Assembly: GCF_016862375.1 (NCBI RefSeq)
Contig: NZ_BOMV01000007.1
Span: forward strand, 124,001-188,000
Direction: 5' to 3'
Source of the DNA: Paractinoplanes rishiriensis
Lineage (GTDB): Bacteria; Actinomycetota; Actinomycetes; Mycobacteriales; Micromonosporaceae
Length of the DNA: 64,000 nucleotides
Under the pieces are notes generated by a model. It saw nothing but the letters and a program-made list of their open reading frames with translations, had not been told where the DNA came from and did no database searches. Each line of letters begins with the position of its first letter. Within the stretch, counting starts at the first letter, position 1. Below, piece by piece: positions 1-8,903 of this stretch. The position numbers were made by a program, and so were the translations under genes.

Positions 1-1073
1 CAGCAGATGTTCTTGTAGGTCGTACACGCGACCTTGATGTCGATCGCCAGCCCGATGCCCTCGGCGTCCTTGGCCTTGGCGGTGGCCACCCCGACCACCT
101 GGTTGCTGGCGTTGACCACCGGGCCGCCCGAGTTGCCGGGGTTGATCGGCGCGTCGAACTGGATCGTGGTGCCGTCCTTGTCGTTCGGGCGGTACGCACT
201 GATCACCCCGGTGGTCACCGAGTCGTCCAGGCCGAGCGGCGCGCCCACCACGACCACCTGCTGGCCCGGCTTGACCTGACCGGTTGCCGCGCTGAGCCCG
301 TCGATCTCCTGGTCGGCCCGCAGCAGTGCGAGGTCCTTGCCCTTGTTGACCCGGACGATGGTCGCCTCGATTTTGGTGTTGCCGCGCTCCAGGCTGACCG
401 TGCGCCCGCCGTCGACCCACACCTCGGCGACCACGTGGTAGTTCGTGAACAGGTTGGACGTGCCGTTGTCCGCCTTCGAACCGACGGCGAAGGCGGTGCC
501 GGTGAACTCGCCGGCGCGGACCCGGAACACGCTCGGCAGCACGCTCGACGAGACCGCCTCGGGGTCGAAGACCCCGGCCAGTTCCTTTTCCAGCCGGTCG
601 GTCCGCTCCTTCTCGGTGGCCAGGACCGAGTGCATGGAGGCGTTGTCGCTGCTCATCAGCTCGATCCGGTACGCCTGCCAGCCCGCCACCAGCACCAGCA
701 GCACCACCAGTCCGACGAGCACGGGCTTGGCCCGGCTCCGGGCGGGCCGCACCGGCTCCGGCTCCGGTTCCGGCAGCGGCAGGGGCACGGCCGACCGTGA
801 ATCGGACATTCCGGTCTGCCACCGCGGCGGCCCGGCCGGTTCCGGATCCCAGCGCGGCGCCGGGGCCGGTTGCTCCCAGCGCGGATCGGGCGACCATCGT
901 TGTTCCGGGACGGTGCGCTGCGGTGCCGGCGCGGACCATCGTGGTTCCGGGTCCCAGGACTGCTCGCCACCCCACGCCACACCGCCCGCCCGGCCCTCGG
1001 CACGCCGGTGACCGTCATATCCGGGCTGGTCAGCGCCTTCGGCAGGGATGAACGGGTCGTACGTGGTGGTCAT
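1..1073 (-). CDS. Membrane-anchored trypsin-like serine protease (HtrA/S1C type), C-terminus cut by window edge
   Basis: The frame is open from the ATG at 1073 to the window edge (357 codons, no stop seen). Residues 1-110 are Trp/Pro/Glu-rich, with repeated PRW units, and probably cytoplasmic. One membrane helix follows (about 118-132, VLVGLVVLLVLVAGW), then a coiled stretch and a trypsin-like domain. The catalytic triad is readable: His in FTNYHVV, Asp in KGKDLALL, Ser in PGNSGGPVV. This is the arrangement of actinobacterial HtrA-like proteases that act outside the membrane in envelope quality control; that role is inferred from the family. A PDZ domain, if any, lies beyond the edge. It is divergent from the RNase D gene. 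Confidence 0.85.
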   Translation of the reverse strand, partial: MTTTYDPFIPAEGADQPGYDGHRRAEGRAGGVAWGGEQSWDPEPRWSAPAPQRTVPEQRWSPDPRWEQPAPAPRWDPEPAGPPRWQTGMSDSRSAVPLPLPEPEPEPVRPARSRAKPVLVGLVVLLVLVAGWQAYRIELMSSDNASMHSVLATEKERTDRLEKELAGVFDPEAVSSSVLPSVFRVRAGEFTGTAFAVGSKADNGTSNLFTNYHVVAEVWVDGGRTVSLERGNTKIEATIVRVNKGKDLALLRADQEIDGLSAATGQVKPGQQVVVVGAPLGLDDSVTTGVISAYRPNDKDGTTIQFDAPINPGNSGGPVVNASNQVVGVATAKAKDAEGIGLAIDIKVACTTYKNIC

Positions 1074-1202
1074 CCGGCACGGCCTCCCGGGGTATCGGCG
1101 CTGACCGGTTATACGGACGGGAAGCCTCCGCGGATGAGTCCGTCGTCGATCGAGAACCGACGCGCCGGGACCCGGCTGCACATGGCTGGGGTGGTGCACC
1201 CG

Positions 1203-1208
1203 TACGGT
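1203..1208 (+). promoter_or_regulatory. Candidate -10 element for a leaderless RNase D transcript
   Basis: TACGGT fits the actinobacterial -10 consensus TAnnnT. It lies 6 bases before the GTG chosen as start, with no Shine-Dalgarno sequence between, as expected for a transcript that begins at its start codon. This is inferred from spacing only. Confidence 0.45.
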
Positions 1209-1214
1209 TACGGA

Positions 1215-2537
1215 GTGACCGACGAAGCACCCCTGCGCCGTCGGGACTTGCCAGAGCACGCAGGGGACGGACGACCGCACGCCGAGCCGCCCGACCCGAC
1301 GTCTGGCGGTCCCGATCCCGAACCCGCCGCCGCCATCCCCTTGACCGCGCCCCGCGAGGGCACTCCCCGCCCCGTCGAGACCGAGACCGAACTGGCCGAG
1401 GTGGTCGCCCGCATGGCGGCCGGCTCCGGGCCGATTGCCGTGGACGCCGAGCGCGCCTCCGGCTACCGCTACACCCAGCGGGCCTACCTGGTGCAGCTGC
1501 GCCGGGCCGGGGCCGGCACCGTGCTGATCGATCCGCTGCCGCTGGCCGACCTGCGCACCCTCGACGAGGCCCTGGCCGAGGCCGAGTGGGTGCTGCACGC
1601 CGCCAGCCAGGATCTGGCCTGCCTGGCCGAGCTCGGGATGAGGCCGCGCCGGCTGTTCGACACCGAGCTGGCCGCGCGGCTGGCCGGGTTCGAGCGGGTG
1701 GGCCTGGCGGCGCTCACCGAGCAGCTGCTCGGATATTCGCTGGAGAAGCACCACTCGGCCGCGGACTGGTCGACCCGGCCGCTGCCGGAGTCCTGGCTGA
1801 CCTACGCGGCCCTGGACGTGGAACTGCTCACCGACCTGCGCGACCACCTGGCCGCCGAGCTCGACCGGCAGGGCAAGACCGGCTGGGCGGCCGAGGAGTT
1901 CGCCGCCCTGGTGGCCAGCGCCGACCGGCCGCCCAAGGTCCGCCCCGACCCGTGGCGCCGCACGTCCGGCATCCACCGGGTGCGCGGCGCGCGGGCGCAG
2001 TCGCGGGTGCGGGCGCTCTGGTTCGCCCGGGACGGCGTGGCCGCCCGGCGCGACTCGGCACCGGGCCGGGTGCTGCCCGACTCGGCCATCGTGGCGGCCG
2101 CCGAGCAGGATCCGAAGGACGAGCGCGCCCTGCTCGGCATTCCCGGCTTCGGCGGGCGCTCGGTGCGCCGGCTGGCCCGGGTGTGGCTGGACGCGCTGGA
2201 CGAGGCTCGGGCCCTGCCGGACGACGCGCTGCCGATCAACCAGCCGGTGGACGGTCCGCCGCCGCCGCACCGCTGGGCCGAGCGCGACCCGGTGGCCGCG
2301 GCCCGGCTGGCCCGGTGCCGGCAGGTGGTGATCGCGACGGCCGAGGGCAACCGGCTGCCGCCGGAAAACCTGATCAGCCCGGATTTCGTACGCCGCCTGG
2401 CCTGGTCACCGCCCGACGAGGTCAGCACCCAGACGGTGGCCGACACGCTGCGTGGTTTCGGCGCACGGAACTGGCAGCTGACCCTGCTCGCGGATCAACT
2501 GGCCGAGGCTCTGCCGGACCCGGCGCCCACGGTGTGA
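1215..2537 (+). CDS. rnd: Ribonuclease D family 3'-5' exonuclease with HRDC domain
   Basis: 440 residues. The N-terminal DEDDy exonuclease domain (about 58-225) shows its acidic residues: Asp77 and Glu79 in AVDAERASG, the Asp of HAASQDLACL, and the Tyr/Asp of TYAALDVELL. An HRDC-type helical domain follows (LLGIPGFGGRSVRRL) and a second helical region ends the protein, as in actinobacterial RNase D proteins. The family trims 3' ends of structured RNAs such as tRNA precursors. I chose the GTG at 1215 because a -10-like TACGGT sits 6 bases upstream; an ATG at 1182 is the alternative. A bidirectional hairpin follows the stop. Confidence 0.88.
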   Translation: MTDEAPLRRRDLPEHAGDGRPHAEPPDPTSGGPDPEPAAAIPLTAPREGTPRPVETETELAEVVARMAAGSGPIAVDAERASGYRYTQRAYLVQLRRAGAGTVLIDPLPLADLRTLDEALAEAEWVLHAASQDLACLAELGMRPRRLFDTELAARLAGFERVGLAALTEQLLGYSLEKHHSAADWSTRPLPESWLTYAALDVELLTDLRDHLAAELDRQGKTGWAAEEFAALVASADRPPKVRPDPWRRTSGIHRVRGARAQSRVRALWFARDGVAARRDSAPGRVLPDSAIVAAAEQDPKDERALLGIPGFGGRSVRRLARVWLDALDEARALPDDALPINQPVDGPPPPHRWAERDPVAAARLARCRQVVIATAEGNRLPPENLISPDFVRRLAWSPPDEVSTQTVADTLRGFGARNWQLTLLADQLAEALPDPAPTV

Positions 2538-2545
2538 CGGGCGGG

Positions 2546-2571
2546 CCCGGCCGGACACGAAACCGGCCGGG
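2546..2571. terminator. Bidirectional hairpin between convergent genes
   Basis: A perfect 9-bp stem (CCCGGCCGG / CCGGCCGGG) with an 8-base loop lies in the 34-bp gap between the RNase D stop and the stop of the convergent 47-residue gene. There is no U-tract, which is common in high-GC actinobacteria. Confidence 0.65.
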
Positions 2572-2715
2572 TCAGCCCTGCCCGGCGAACCAGTGGATCT
2601 TGCCCTGGCCGTCGTCCCTGCTGCAGCGCGAGCACTGACGGAACTTTTTTCCGTCCTCGGTCGAGCGGGTGACCCACTTGTGCCACCCGAGGCGGCACAC
2701 GAACGGCTTCGTCAT
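2572..2715 (-). CDS. 47-residue zinc-type small protein
   Basis: The ATG at 2715 opens a 47-codon frame closed by TGA. The product starts MTKPFVCRLGWHKWV and has four possible zinc ligands: Cys7, His12, Cys28 and Cys31 (CSRC). Short proteins with a CRLGWHKW-type start and a later CxRC knuckle are common in actinobacteria and have no established function. It is convergent with the RNase D gene and shares its terminator hairpin. The fit of the cysteine pattern and the clean gap on both sides support it as a real gene. Confidence 0.7.
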   Translation of the reverse strand: MTKPFVCRLGWHKWVTRSTEDGKKFRQCSRCSRDDGQGKIHWFAGQG

Positions 2716-2885
2716 GGCCGGAAGCTACGCTCGGCGGAGATCATCTAACTCCCCCGTTTCGCCGATTCCGGACAGCGCGGCCGAGGCAGTGATTACCTGG
2801 GTGTGACGTTCTCGCGGGGCGCTGGCACCCCTTAGTTACCGGCGAGTAGCATCGCTTACACCACTCCCTGGCAAGGAGGCCACCA

Positions 2886-4082
2886 GTGCCCCGTGAAGTA
2901 CGTGAGGTCGTCTTCGTCGACGGCGTCCGGACCCCGTTCGGCAAGGCGGGCGGCATGTATGCCGAGACCCGCGCCGACGACCTGGTCATCCGCTGCATCC
3001 GCGAGCTGATGCGCCGCAATCCGCAACTGCCGCCCGAGCGGGTGGACGAGGTGGCGATCGCGGCCACCACCCAGACCGGCGACCAGGGCCTGACCATCGG
3101 CCGCACCGCCGCGTTGCTGTCCGGGCTGCCCAAGACCGTGCCCGGTTACGCCATCGACCGGATGTGTGCCGGCGCCATGACCGCGGTGACCAACGTGGCC
3201 GGCGGCATCGCGATGGGCGCCTACGACGTGGCGATCGCCGGCGGCGTCGAGCACATGGGCCGGCATCCGATGGGCGAGGGCGTCGACCCCAACCCGCGCA
3301 TCCTGGCCGAGAAGCTGGTCGACCCGTCCGCGCTGGTGATGGGCTCGACCGCGGAAAACCTGCACGACCGGCTGCCGCACATCACCAAGGAGCGGGCCGA
3401 CCGCTACGGGCTCAATTCCCAGATCAAAACCGCCAAGGCGTACGCCGACGGCAAGCTCCAGCCGGATCTCGTGCCGGTCGCCCTGCGCAGCGCCGAGCAG
3501 GGCTGGGGCCTCGCGACGGCCGACGAGGCGCCCCGCGAGACCTCGCTGGAGAAGCTGGCCACCCTCAAGACCCCGTTCCGCCCGCACGGCCGGGTCACCG
3601 CGGGCAACGCGGCCGGCCTCAACGACGGCGCCACCGCGGCCCTGCTGGCCGACGAGGCCACCGCCCGCGAGCTCGGCCTCCCGGTGGCGATGCGGCTGGT
3701 GTCGTACGGCTTCGTCGGCGTCGAACCGGAGGTCATGGGGTACGGCCCGATCCCGTCGACCGAGAAGGCACTGGCCAAGGCCGGGCTGACGATCGGCGAC
3801 ATCGGGCTGTTCGAGCTCAACGAGGCGTTCGCGGTGCAGGTGCTCGCGTTCCTCGACCACTACGGCATCGCCGACGACGACCCCCGGGTCAACCCGTGGG
3901 GCGGCGCGATCGCCATCGGGCACCCGCTCGCCTCCTCGGGCGTACGCCTCATGACGCAGTTGGCCCGGCACTTCGCCGAGCACCCCGAGGTCCGCTACGG
4001 GCTGACCGCCATGTGCATCGGCATCGGCATGGGCGGCACGGTCATCTGGGAGAACCCGAACTGGGAAGGCGCGGCGAAGTGA
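2886..4082 (+). CDS. fadA: Acetyl-CoA C-acyltransferase (thiolase, beta-oxidation)
   Basis: 398 residues, full thiolase length. The nucleophilic cysteine is Cys94 in DRMCAGAMTA. The other thiolase signatures are present: GGVEHMG, NEAFAVQ, GGAIAIGHPLASSG with its catalytic His, and the second catalytic Cys in CIGIGMGG. It cleaves 3-ketoacyl-CoA in the last step of beta-oxidation. The GTG start is preceded by AAGGAGG at good spacing. Its stop overlaps the start of the next gene by 4 bases, so translation is probably coupled with the FadB-like partner, as in the fatty-acid oxidation complex (family knowledge). Confidence 0.95.
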   Translation: MPREVREVVFVDGVRTPFGKAGGMYAETRADDLVIRCIRELMRRNPQLPPERVDEVAIAATTQTGDQGLTIGRTAALLSGLPKTVPGYAIDRMCAGAMTAVTNVAGGIAMGAYDVAIAGGVEHMGRHPMGEGVDPNPRILAEKLVDPSALVMGSTAENLHDRLPHITKERADRYGLNSQIKTAKAYADGKLQPDLVPVALRSAEQGWGLATADEAPRETSLEKLATLKTPFRPHGRVTAGNAAGLNDGATAALLADEATARELGLPVAMRLVSYGFVGVEPEVMGYGPIPSTEKALAKAGLTIGDIGLFELNEAFAVQVLAFLDHYGIADDDPRVNPWGGAIAIGHPLASSGVRLMTQLARHFAEHPEVRYGLTAMCIGIGMGGTVIWENPNWEGAAK

Positions 4083-6139
4083 TCGAGCACCCGAACGAGG
4101 TAGTCACCAAGGCGCTGGTCCGGTTCGTCCGGGTCCCCGGCCTGGCCAAGGCGGCCGCCCTGATCACCCTGGACAACGGCTTCGACCACAAGAAGCCGAA
4201 CAGCTTCGGCCCGGGCGGGCTCGCCTCTCTGGACGCGGCCATCACCGCGGCGACCGAGGCCGACCCGGCATTCATCGCGCTGACCGGCAAGCCGTACATC
4301 TTCTGCGTCGGAGCCGACATCACGGGCATTCCCTATCTGACGGATCGGGAGCAGGCGGTCGAGCTGGGCAACCTCGGCCACCGCGTCTTCGCCCGCCTGA
4401 AGAACAGCGACATTCCGACCTTCGCCTTCATCAACGGCGCCGCGCTCGGCGGCGGCCTCGAGGTGGCCCTGCACTGCCACTACCGCACGGTTTCCGGCGG
4501 CGCCGCAGCGCTCGGCCTGCCCGAGGTCGCCATCGGCCTGATCCCCGGCTGGGGCGGCAGCCAGCTGCTGCCCAACCTGATCGGCGCGCCCGGCGCGGCC
4601 CAGGTCATCCTGCAGAACCCGCTCACCCAGAAGGTGCTCAAGCCCCGGCAGGCCGTCGAGCTCGGGGTCGCCGACCAGCTGTTCGAGCCGGCCGACTTCC
4701 TCGAGCGCTCGCTGGCCTGGGCGGCCGGCGTGATCGGCGGCGAGGTCATCGTCCAGCGGCCCGAGGTCGACAAGGACATGTGGGACGGCGTGCTGTTCTT
4801 CGCCAAGCAGCAGTTGGACGCCAAGCTGCACGGCGCCGTCCCGTCCGCGAACAAAGCCCTCGAACTGCTCGCCCTGGCCAAGGACGCGACGTTCGAGGAC
4901 GGCACCGCGGCCGAGACCGAGGCGCTCGCCGACCTGATCATGGGCCACGAGTCCCGGGCCAGCCTGTACGCGTTCGACCTGGTCCAGCGCCGCGCCAAGC
5001 GCCCGGTGGGCGTCCCCGACAGCTCGCTGGCCCGCAAGGTCACCAAGGTCGGGATCGTCGGCGCCGGCCTGATGGCGTCCCAGCTGGCCCTGCTGTTCGC
5101 CCGCCGGCTCCAGGTGCCGGTGGTGCTCACCGACCTCGACCAGACCCGGGTCGACAAGGGCGTCGGCTACGTCCACGACCAGATCGACAGGACCGTGGCC
5201 AAGGGACGCATGGACGAGGGCACCGCGGCCAAGCTGCGCGGCCTGGTCAGCGGCTCGGTCGACAAGTCGGTGTTCGCCGACGCCGACTTCGTGATCGAGG
5301 CGGTCTTCGAGAACCTCGACCTCAAGAAGCAGATCTGGGCGGAACTCGAAAAAATCGTCTCCCCCGAGGCGGTCCTGGCCACCAACACCAGCTCGCTGTC
5401 GGTCACCGCGATGGCGGCCGAGCTCGACCACCCCGAGCGCGTGGTCGGCTTCCACTTCTTCAATCCGGTCGCCGTCCTGCCGCTCCTGGAGATCATTCGG
5501 GGCGAGCGCACCGATGACGCCACGCTGGCCACCGCGTTCGCCGTCGGCAAGGAGTTGCGCAAGTCGTCGGTGCTGGTCTCCGACGCTCCGGCGTTCGTGG
5601 TCAACCGGCTGCTCACCCGTTTCACCAGCGAGGTCTTCAAGGCGGTCGACGCCGGCACCCCGCTCGAGACGGTGGACGTGGCGCTCGACCCGCTGGGCCT
5701 GCCGATGCGGCCGATCGCGCTGCTCCAGCTGGTCGGTCCCGCGGTGGCCTACCACGTGGGCGAGACCCTGCACCGCGCCTTCCCGGACCGCTTCGGCGAC
5801 AGCCCGAACCTCAAGAAGATCGTCGACGCCGGCCTCCCGCTGATGGTCGACGACGAGATCAACCCCGAGGTGGGCAAGCTGGTTGCCGGCGGTCCGGCTC
5901 CGCTTTCGTCCGAGGAGGTACGCGAGAACGCGCTGGCGGCGCTGGCGGAGGAAATCCGGATCATGCTCGACGAGGGCGTGGTGGCCGAGCCGCAGGATAT
6001 CGATTTGTGCATGATTCTGGGCGCCGGCTGGCCGTTCCACCTCGGCGGCGTGACGCCGTACCTGGACCGTAGCGGCGTGGCCGAACGGGTGACCGGCCGG
6101 CGGTTCCTGCCCCCGGGTGTCGGCAGCCTGCCCGCCTGA
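4079..6139 (+). CDS. fadB: Multifunctional enoyl-CoA hydratase / 3-hydroxyacyl-CoA dehydrogenase
   Basis: 686 residues starting at the GTG that overlaps the thiolase stop (GTGA). The N-terminal crotonase domain (about 1-200) has the oxyanion-hole segments KPYIFCVGADITGI and INGAALGGGLEVAL. A Rossmann fold begins near residue 320 (KVGIVGAGLMA), followed by FHFFNPV and the C-terminal helical 3HCDH domains. It should carry out hydration and NAD-dependent oxidation of acyl-CoA intermediates and pass product to the upstream thiolase. The glycine motif reads GAGLMA where GAGxMG is usual; this Ala is mild and does not by itself suggest loss of NAD binding. A strong terminator follows. Confidence 0.94.
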   Translation: MIEHPNEVVTKALVRFVRVPGLAKAAALITLDNGFDHKKPNSFGPGGLASLDAAITAATEADPAFIALTGKPYIFCVGADITGIPYLTDREQAVELGNLGHRVFARLKNSDIPTFAFINGAALGGGLEVALHCHYRTVSGGAAALGLPEVAIGLIPGWGGSQLLPNLIGAPGAAQVILQNPLTQKVLKPRQAVELGVADQLFEPADFLERSLAWAAGVIGGEVIVQRPEVDKDMWDGVLFFAKQQLDAKLHGAVPSANKALELLALAKDATFEDGTAAETEALADLIMGHESRASLYAFDLVQRRAKRPVGVPDSSLARKVTKVGIVGAGLMASQLALLFARRLQVPVVLTDLDQTRVDKGVGYVHDQIDRTVAKGRMDEGTAAKLRGLVSGSVDKSVFADADFVIEAVFENLDLKKQIWAELEKIVSPEAVLATNTSSLSVTAMAAELDHPERVVGFHFFNPVAVLPLLEIIRGERTDDATLATAFAVGKELRKSSVLVSDAPAFVVNRLLTRFTSEVFKAVDAGTPLETVDVALDPLGLPMRPIALLQLVGPAVAYHVGETLHRAFPDRFGDSPNLKKIVDAGLPLMVDDEINPEVGKLVAGGPAPLSSEEVRENALAALAEEIRIMLDEGVVAEPQDIDLCMILGAGWPFHLGGVTPYLDRSGVAERVTGRRFLPPGVGSLPA

Positions 6140-6160
6140 CCTGGGAAAGTCGGATGAACG

Positions 6161-6188
6161 ACGCCCCACGCCGCCCGGCGTGGGGCGT
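6161..6188 (+). terminator. Terminator of the fadA-fadB operon
   Basis: A perfect 12-bp stem (ACGCCCCACGCC / GGCGTGGGGCGT) with a 4-base loop follows the fadB stop by 21 bases and is trailed by TGTCGT. Confidence 0.85.
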
Positions 6189-6309
6189 TGTCGTACTCAG
6201 GGGTGGTTTGTCCGGACGGTTGTGATCCGCCACCCGTAAAGGGGGCCCACCCCGATTGCCGTCTGAGGCTAGGCTCGCGGGGCGGTTACACCCAATCCAT
6301 GGAGCCCTG

Positions 6310-7350
6310 ATGTCGCAGCCCCCGCAGCCGCCCAACTACGGCCAGCCCAACCCTGGCCAGCAGCCTTCTTCCGGCCAGCCCTCCTCGGGGCAGCCGTATC
6401 AGGGCGGGCAGTACCCGGGACAGAACTACCCCAATCAGCAGCCGTACCCCGGCCAGCCGAACCCCGACGTGCCGACCTCGGTGCCACCGAGCTACCCACC
6501 GACCACGGCCTACCCGTCGTCCGGCCAGCCTGACTACTCGCAGCAGCCGCAGTACGGCAGCCAGCCGGAGTACGGCAACCAGCCGCAGTACGGCAACCAG
6601 CCCCAGTACGGCGCCCAGCCGGAGTACGGGCAGCCCGGCTACGGCCAGGGTGACTACGCGCAGCAGGGCTTCGGCCAGCCCGGCTACCCGCCGGCCACCC
6701 CGCCCAAAAAGAAGTCCAAGACGCTGCCCATCGTGCTGACCGTGGTCGGCATCGTGCTGGTGCTCTGCATCGGTGGCATCGTGGCCGTCGTGATGATCGG
6801 TAAGAACGCGGCCGACGACATCAACGACCAGATCCAGGCGATCGAGACCCCGGGCGCCTCGGCCCAGGCCACCGAGCCCGCCAAGGCCGCCGCCACGATC
6901 AAGATCAAGGAACCGGCGACCCTGGGCGGCCGTCCCAAGCTGACCGATCCGCAGTTCGCCGGCGTGGCGGAGGAACTGCAGAACAGCCTCAAGGAGGTGC
7001 CGAGCGCGACCAATTCGGTCGGCGCCCTCTACGGCACCCCGGAAAAGCAGGACATCGTGATCGTGGCCGCGGCCGAGGCCCCGCTCTCCGACCCGGAGAA
7101 GGAGCTCGACCAGACCTTCCTGGGCGCCGGCATCGGTGGCCTGAAGATCTCGAACATCAGCGACGCCTCGACCGGCAACCTGGGCGGCTCCGCCAAGTGC
7201 GGCAGCGCCGAGACCTCCGGCATCGACATGGCGATCTGCAGCTGGGCCGACGAGGGCAGCCTCGGCATGGTCATCTGGTACTTCAAGTCGGTGAGCAAGG
7301 CCAAGGCCGAGTTCCCGAAGCTGCGGGCACAAATCGAGACGAAGGGCTAA
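6310..7350 (+). CDS. Pro/Gln/Gly/Tyr-rich single-pass membrane protein, function unknown
   Basis: 346 residues from the ATG at 6310. Residues 1-135 are low-complexity with repeats of the type QPQYGN and PSSGQP, forming a long disordered cytoplasmic tail. KKKSK precedes one membrane helix (about 140-162, [20 protein letters not shown]). The outer domain of about 180 residues contains two cysteines (AKCGSA and AICSWA) and no family I recognise. Similar proteins are widespread in Micromonosporaceae. An in-frame ATG at 6256 would add 18 unlikely residues. It stands alone between two strong terminators. Confidence 0.8.
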   Translation: MSQPPQPPNYGQPNPGQQPSSGQPSSGQPYQGGQYPGQNYPNQQPYPGQPNPDVPTSVPPSYPPTTAYPSSGQPDYSQQPQYGSQPEYGNQPQYGNQPQYGAQPEYGQPGYGQGDYAQQGFGQPGYPPATPPKKKSKTLPIVLTVVGIVLVLCIGGIVAVVMIGKNAADDINDQIQAIETPGASAQATEPAKAAATIKIKEPATLGGRPKLTDPQFAGVAEELQNSLKEVPSATNSVGALYGTPEKQDIVIVAAAEAPLSDPEKELDQTFLGAGIGGLKISNISDASTGNLGGSAKCGSAETSGIDMAICSWADEGSLGMVIWYFKSVSKAKAEFPKLRAQIETKG

Positions 7351-7411
7351 CGAGGGGCGAGACCTCCTCAGTCAAGCCGACACGCCGAGAGGCGCGATCA
7401 CATGATCGCAT

Positions 7412-7452
7412 CGCTCCCGGCACGGACCGGACACGGTTCCGTGCCGGGAGCG
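7412..7452 (+). terminator. Strong intrinsic terminator
   Basis: A perfect 14-bp stem (CGCTCCCGGCACGG and its complement) with a 13-base loop is followed by TTTGTGT. It closes the preceding membrane-protein gene. Confidence 0.88.
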
Positions 7453-7570
7453 TTTGTGTAACCGGGACCAGTCACCATAGGTCGATCGTCGGACCTGGAT
7501 CGTTCAGGACCGTTCTGATGGGCTTTTGACGAATTTTCGACTGGTTATCGACAGGCTGAGGAGTTTCCCG

Positions 7571-8725
7571 GTGGTCCTACGGCAGCTGCGCCGCGTCCGA
7601 TGGGCGGTCCGCGCCACGCTGTTCCTAGGCGTGGCCGCGTCCGTGGTCGCCAACATCCTGCACGCGCTGGACAACCCGATCAGCCAGGCCATCGCCGCCT
7701 GGCCCCCGCTGGCGCTGCTGCTCACCGTCGAGCTGATCTCCCGAGTCCCGGTCCACCGCCCCATCCTGGCCGCGGCCCGCCTGCTGGCCACCGCCACGAT
7801 CGCCGGCATCGCCGCCTGGGTCTCCTACTGGCACATGGCCGGCGTAGCCGCCCGCTACGGCGAAACCGGCGCCTCCCCCTACCTGCTCCCGCTCTCGGTG
7901 GACGGCCTCATCGTGGTGGCCAGCATCTGCCTGGTCGAACTGGGCGGCCGGATCCAGTCCCTGGAAAACCCGCCCACCCCCGCCACCACCCCGGTCAGCG
8001 CACCCCCGGCCGCAGTAGTTCCCGTCGCCGCGGGCCTCCCCGCCCACGCGGCAACGGCCGCAGGTCCCGCTTCCGGCGGCGGTTCCCCCGACGACTGGGC
8101 GAAGCCCATCCCCGGCCTGGTCCCCGCACCGAGCCGATCAGCCGCCGCGCCTGCGACCGCCATCTACCCCGGCAACAACGGCAACACCCCGCTGCGCCGC
8201 ACCACCGCGGCCGCACTCGCCGAGGCCGCTGCCGCGCTCCCCCGGGCCAACCAGGCACCCGCCAACCCGGCATTCACCCCCGCGCTCACCCGCCGCCAGG
8301 CCGGCCAGCCTCGCCCCGCGGCGGCCGCCGGCCCGGCCCGCTCCGCCGCCCGCCCGGCGCCGGGCAGCGGCCGCCCGGCGCCGGGCAACGGCCGCCCGGC
8401 GCCGGGCAACGGCCGCCCGGTGCCGGGCAACGGTCGCCTGGCGCCGGGCAACGGCCGCCCAGCGCCAGGCAACGGTCGCTCGGTGCCGGCCCAGCGGTCC
8501 GCGAGCGCGACCGCCAAGGTCACCCGCCCCGCCAACGCCGGCGCGGGCAGCGGCAAGCCGGCCCGCGCCCGCCGCAGCCCGGCCGAGACGCTGGCCCTGG
8601 CCGACCAGCTGAAGGCCGCCCGCCCCGCCATGACCGACACCGAGATCGCCGCCGAACTGGGCATCACCACGTCCCGCCTGCGCACCGTGCGCCGCGAGGC
8701 CACCCAGCCCACCCTGGCCGCCTGA
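7571..8725 (+). CDS. DUF2637-type membrane protein with heptapeptide repeats and C-terminal HTH
   Basis: 384 residues. The first 140 hold four hydrophobic segments with the DUF2637 signature HALDNPISQAIAAWPPLALL. DUF2637 proteins are common in actinobacteria and often sit on plasmids or integrative elements. A Pro/Ala-rich linker follows with six RPAPGNG-type heptapeptides (about residues 262-303). The C-terminus reads like a helix-turn-helix (MTDTEIAAELGITTSRLRTV). A membrane-DNA tether is a possible reading but is inference. The GTG at 7571 has GAGGAG seven bases upstream; a TTG at 7526 is a weaker alternative. The stop codon lies inside a 19-bp tandem repeat. Confidence 0.78.
   Translation: MVLRQLRRVRWAVRATLFLGVAASVVANILHALDNPISQAIAAWPPLALLLTVELISRVPVHRPILAAARLLATATIAGIAAWVSYWHMAGVAARYGETGASPYLLPLSVDGLIVVASICLVELGGRIQSLENPPTPATTPVSAPPAAVVPVAAGLPAHAATAAGPASGGGSPDDWAKPIPGLVPAPSRSAAAPATAIYPGNNGNTPLRRTTAAALAEAAAALPRANQAPANPAFTPALTRRQAGQPRPAAAAGPARSAARPAPGSGRPAPGNGRPAPGNGRPVPGNGRLAPGNGRPAPGNGRSVPAQRSASATAKVTRPANAGAGSGKPARARRSPAETLALADQLKAARPAMTDTEIAAELGITTSRLRTVRREATQPTLAA
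8355..8480 (+). repeat. Six in-frame 21-bp repeats in the DUF2637 gene
   Basis: Six copies of a 21-bp unit (consensus CGGCGCCGGGCAACGGCCGCC) encode RPAPGNG-type heptapeptides. The first units are nearly identical and later ones diverge, mostly at third positions, so expansion looks fairly recent. Confidence 0.93.
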
Positions 8726-8817
8726 CAAGCCCGAGCCCGCCTGACAAGCCCGAGCCCGCCTGCCAAGCCCGAGCCCGCCTGCCAAGCCCGAGCCCGCCTG
8801 CCAAGCCCGAGCCCGAC
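8723..8817. repeat. Five 19-bp direct tandem repeats overlapping a stop codon
   Basis: Five perfect-length copies of TGACAAGCCCGAGCCCGCC (third base pair variable, A or C) begin exactly at the TGA of the DUF2637 gene. A degenerate sixth copy (TGACAGCCCGGGCCCG) follows. The 19-bp period is not a multiple of three and the array is non-coding. Confidence 0.95.
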
Positions 8818-8865
8818 TGACAGCCCGGGCCCGTTCCGAAGCGCTGGCGCCGTCCGACACGCGCT

Positions 8866-8890
8866 GGCCGGCCGCGACCCGCGGCCGGCC
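8866..8890. terminator. Bidirectional hairpin between convergent genes
   Basis: A perfect 10-bp stem (GGCCGGCCGC / GCGGCCGGCC) with a 5-base loop lies just downstream of the histidine-kinase stop and could serve both convergent transcripts. Confidence 0.65.
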
Positions 8891-8903
8891 GGCGCGCGGG
8901 CGC

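Noticed and set aside
3995..6169. Long open frame antisense to fadB
   Set aside because: It follows from the codon-position GC bias of the real gene; its translation is low-complexity His/Arg/Leu-rich and has no ribosome site.
8723..8817. CRISPR array
   Set aside because: Units are directly adjacent with no spacers, and no cas gene is present.
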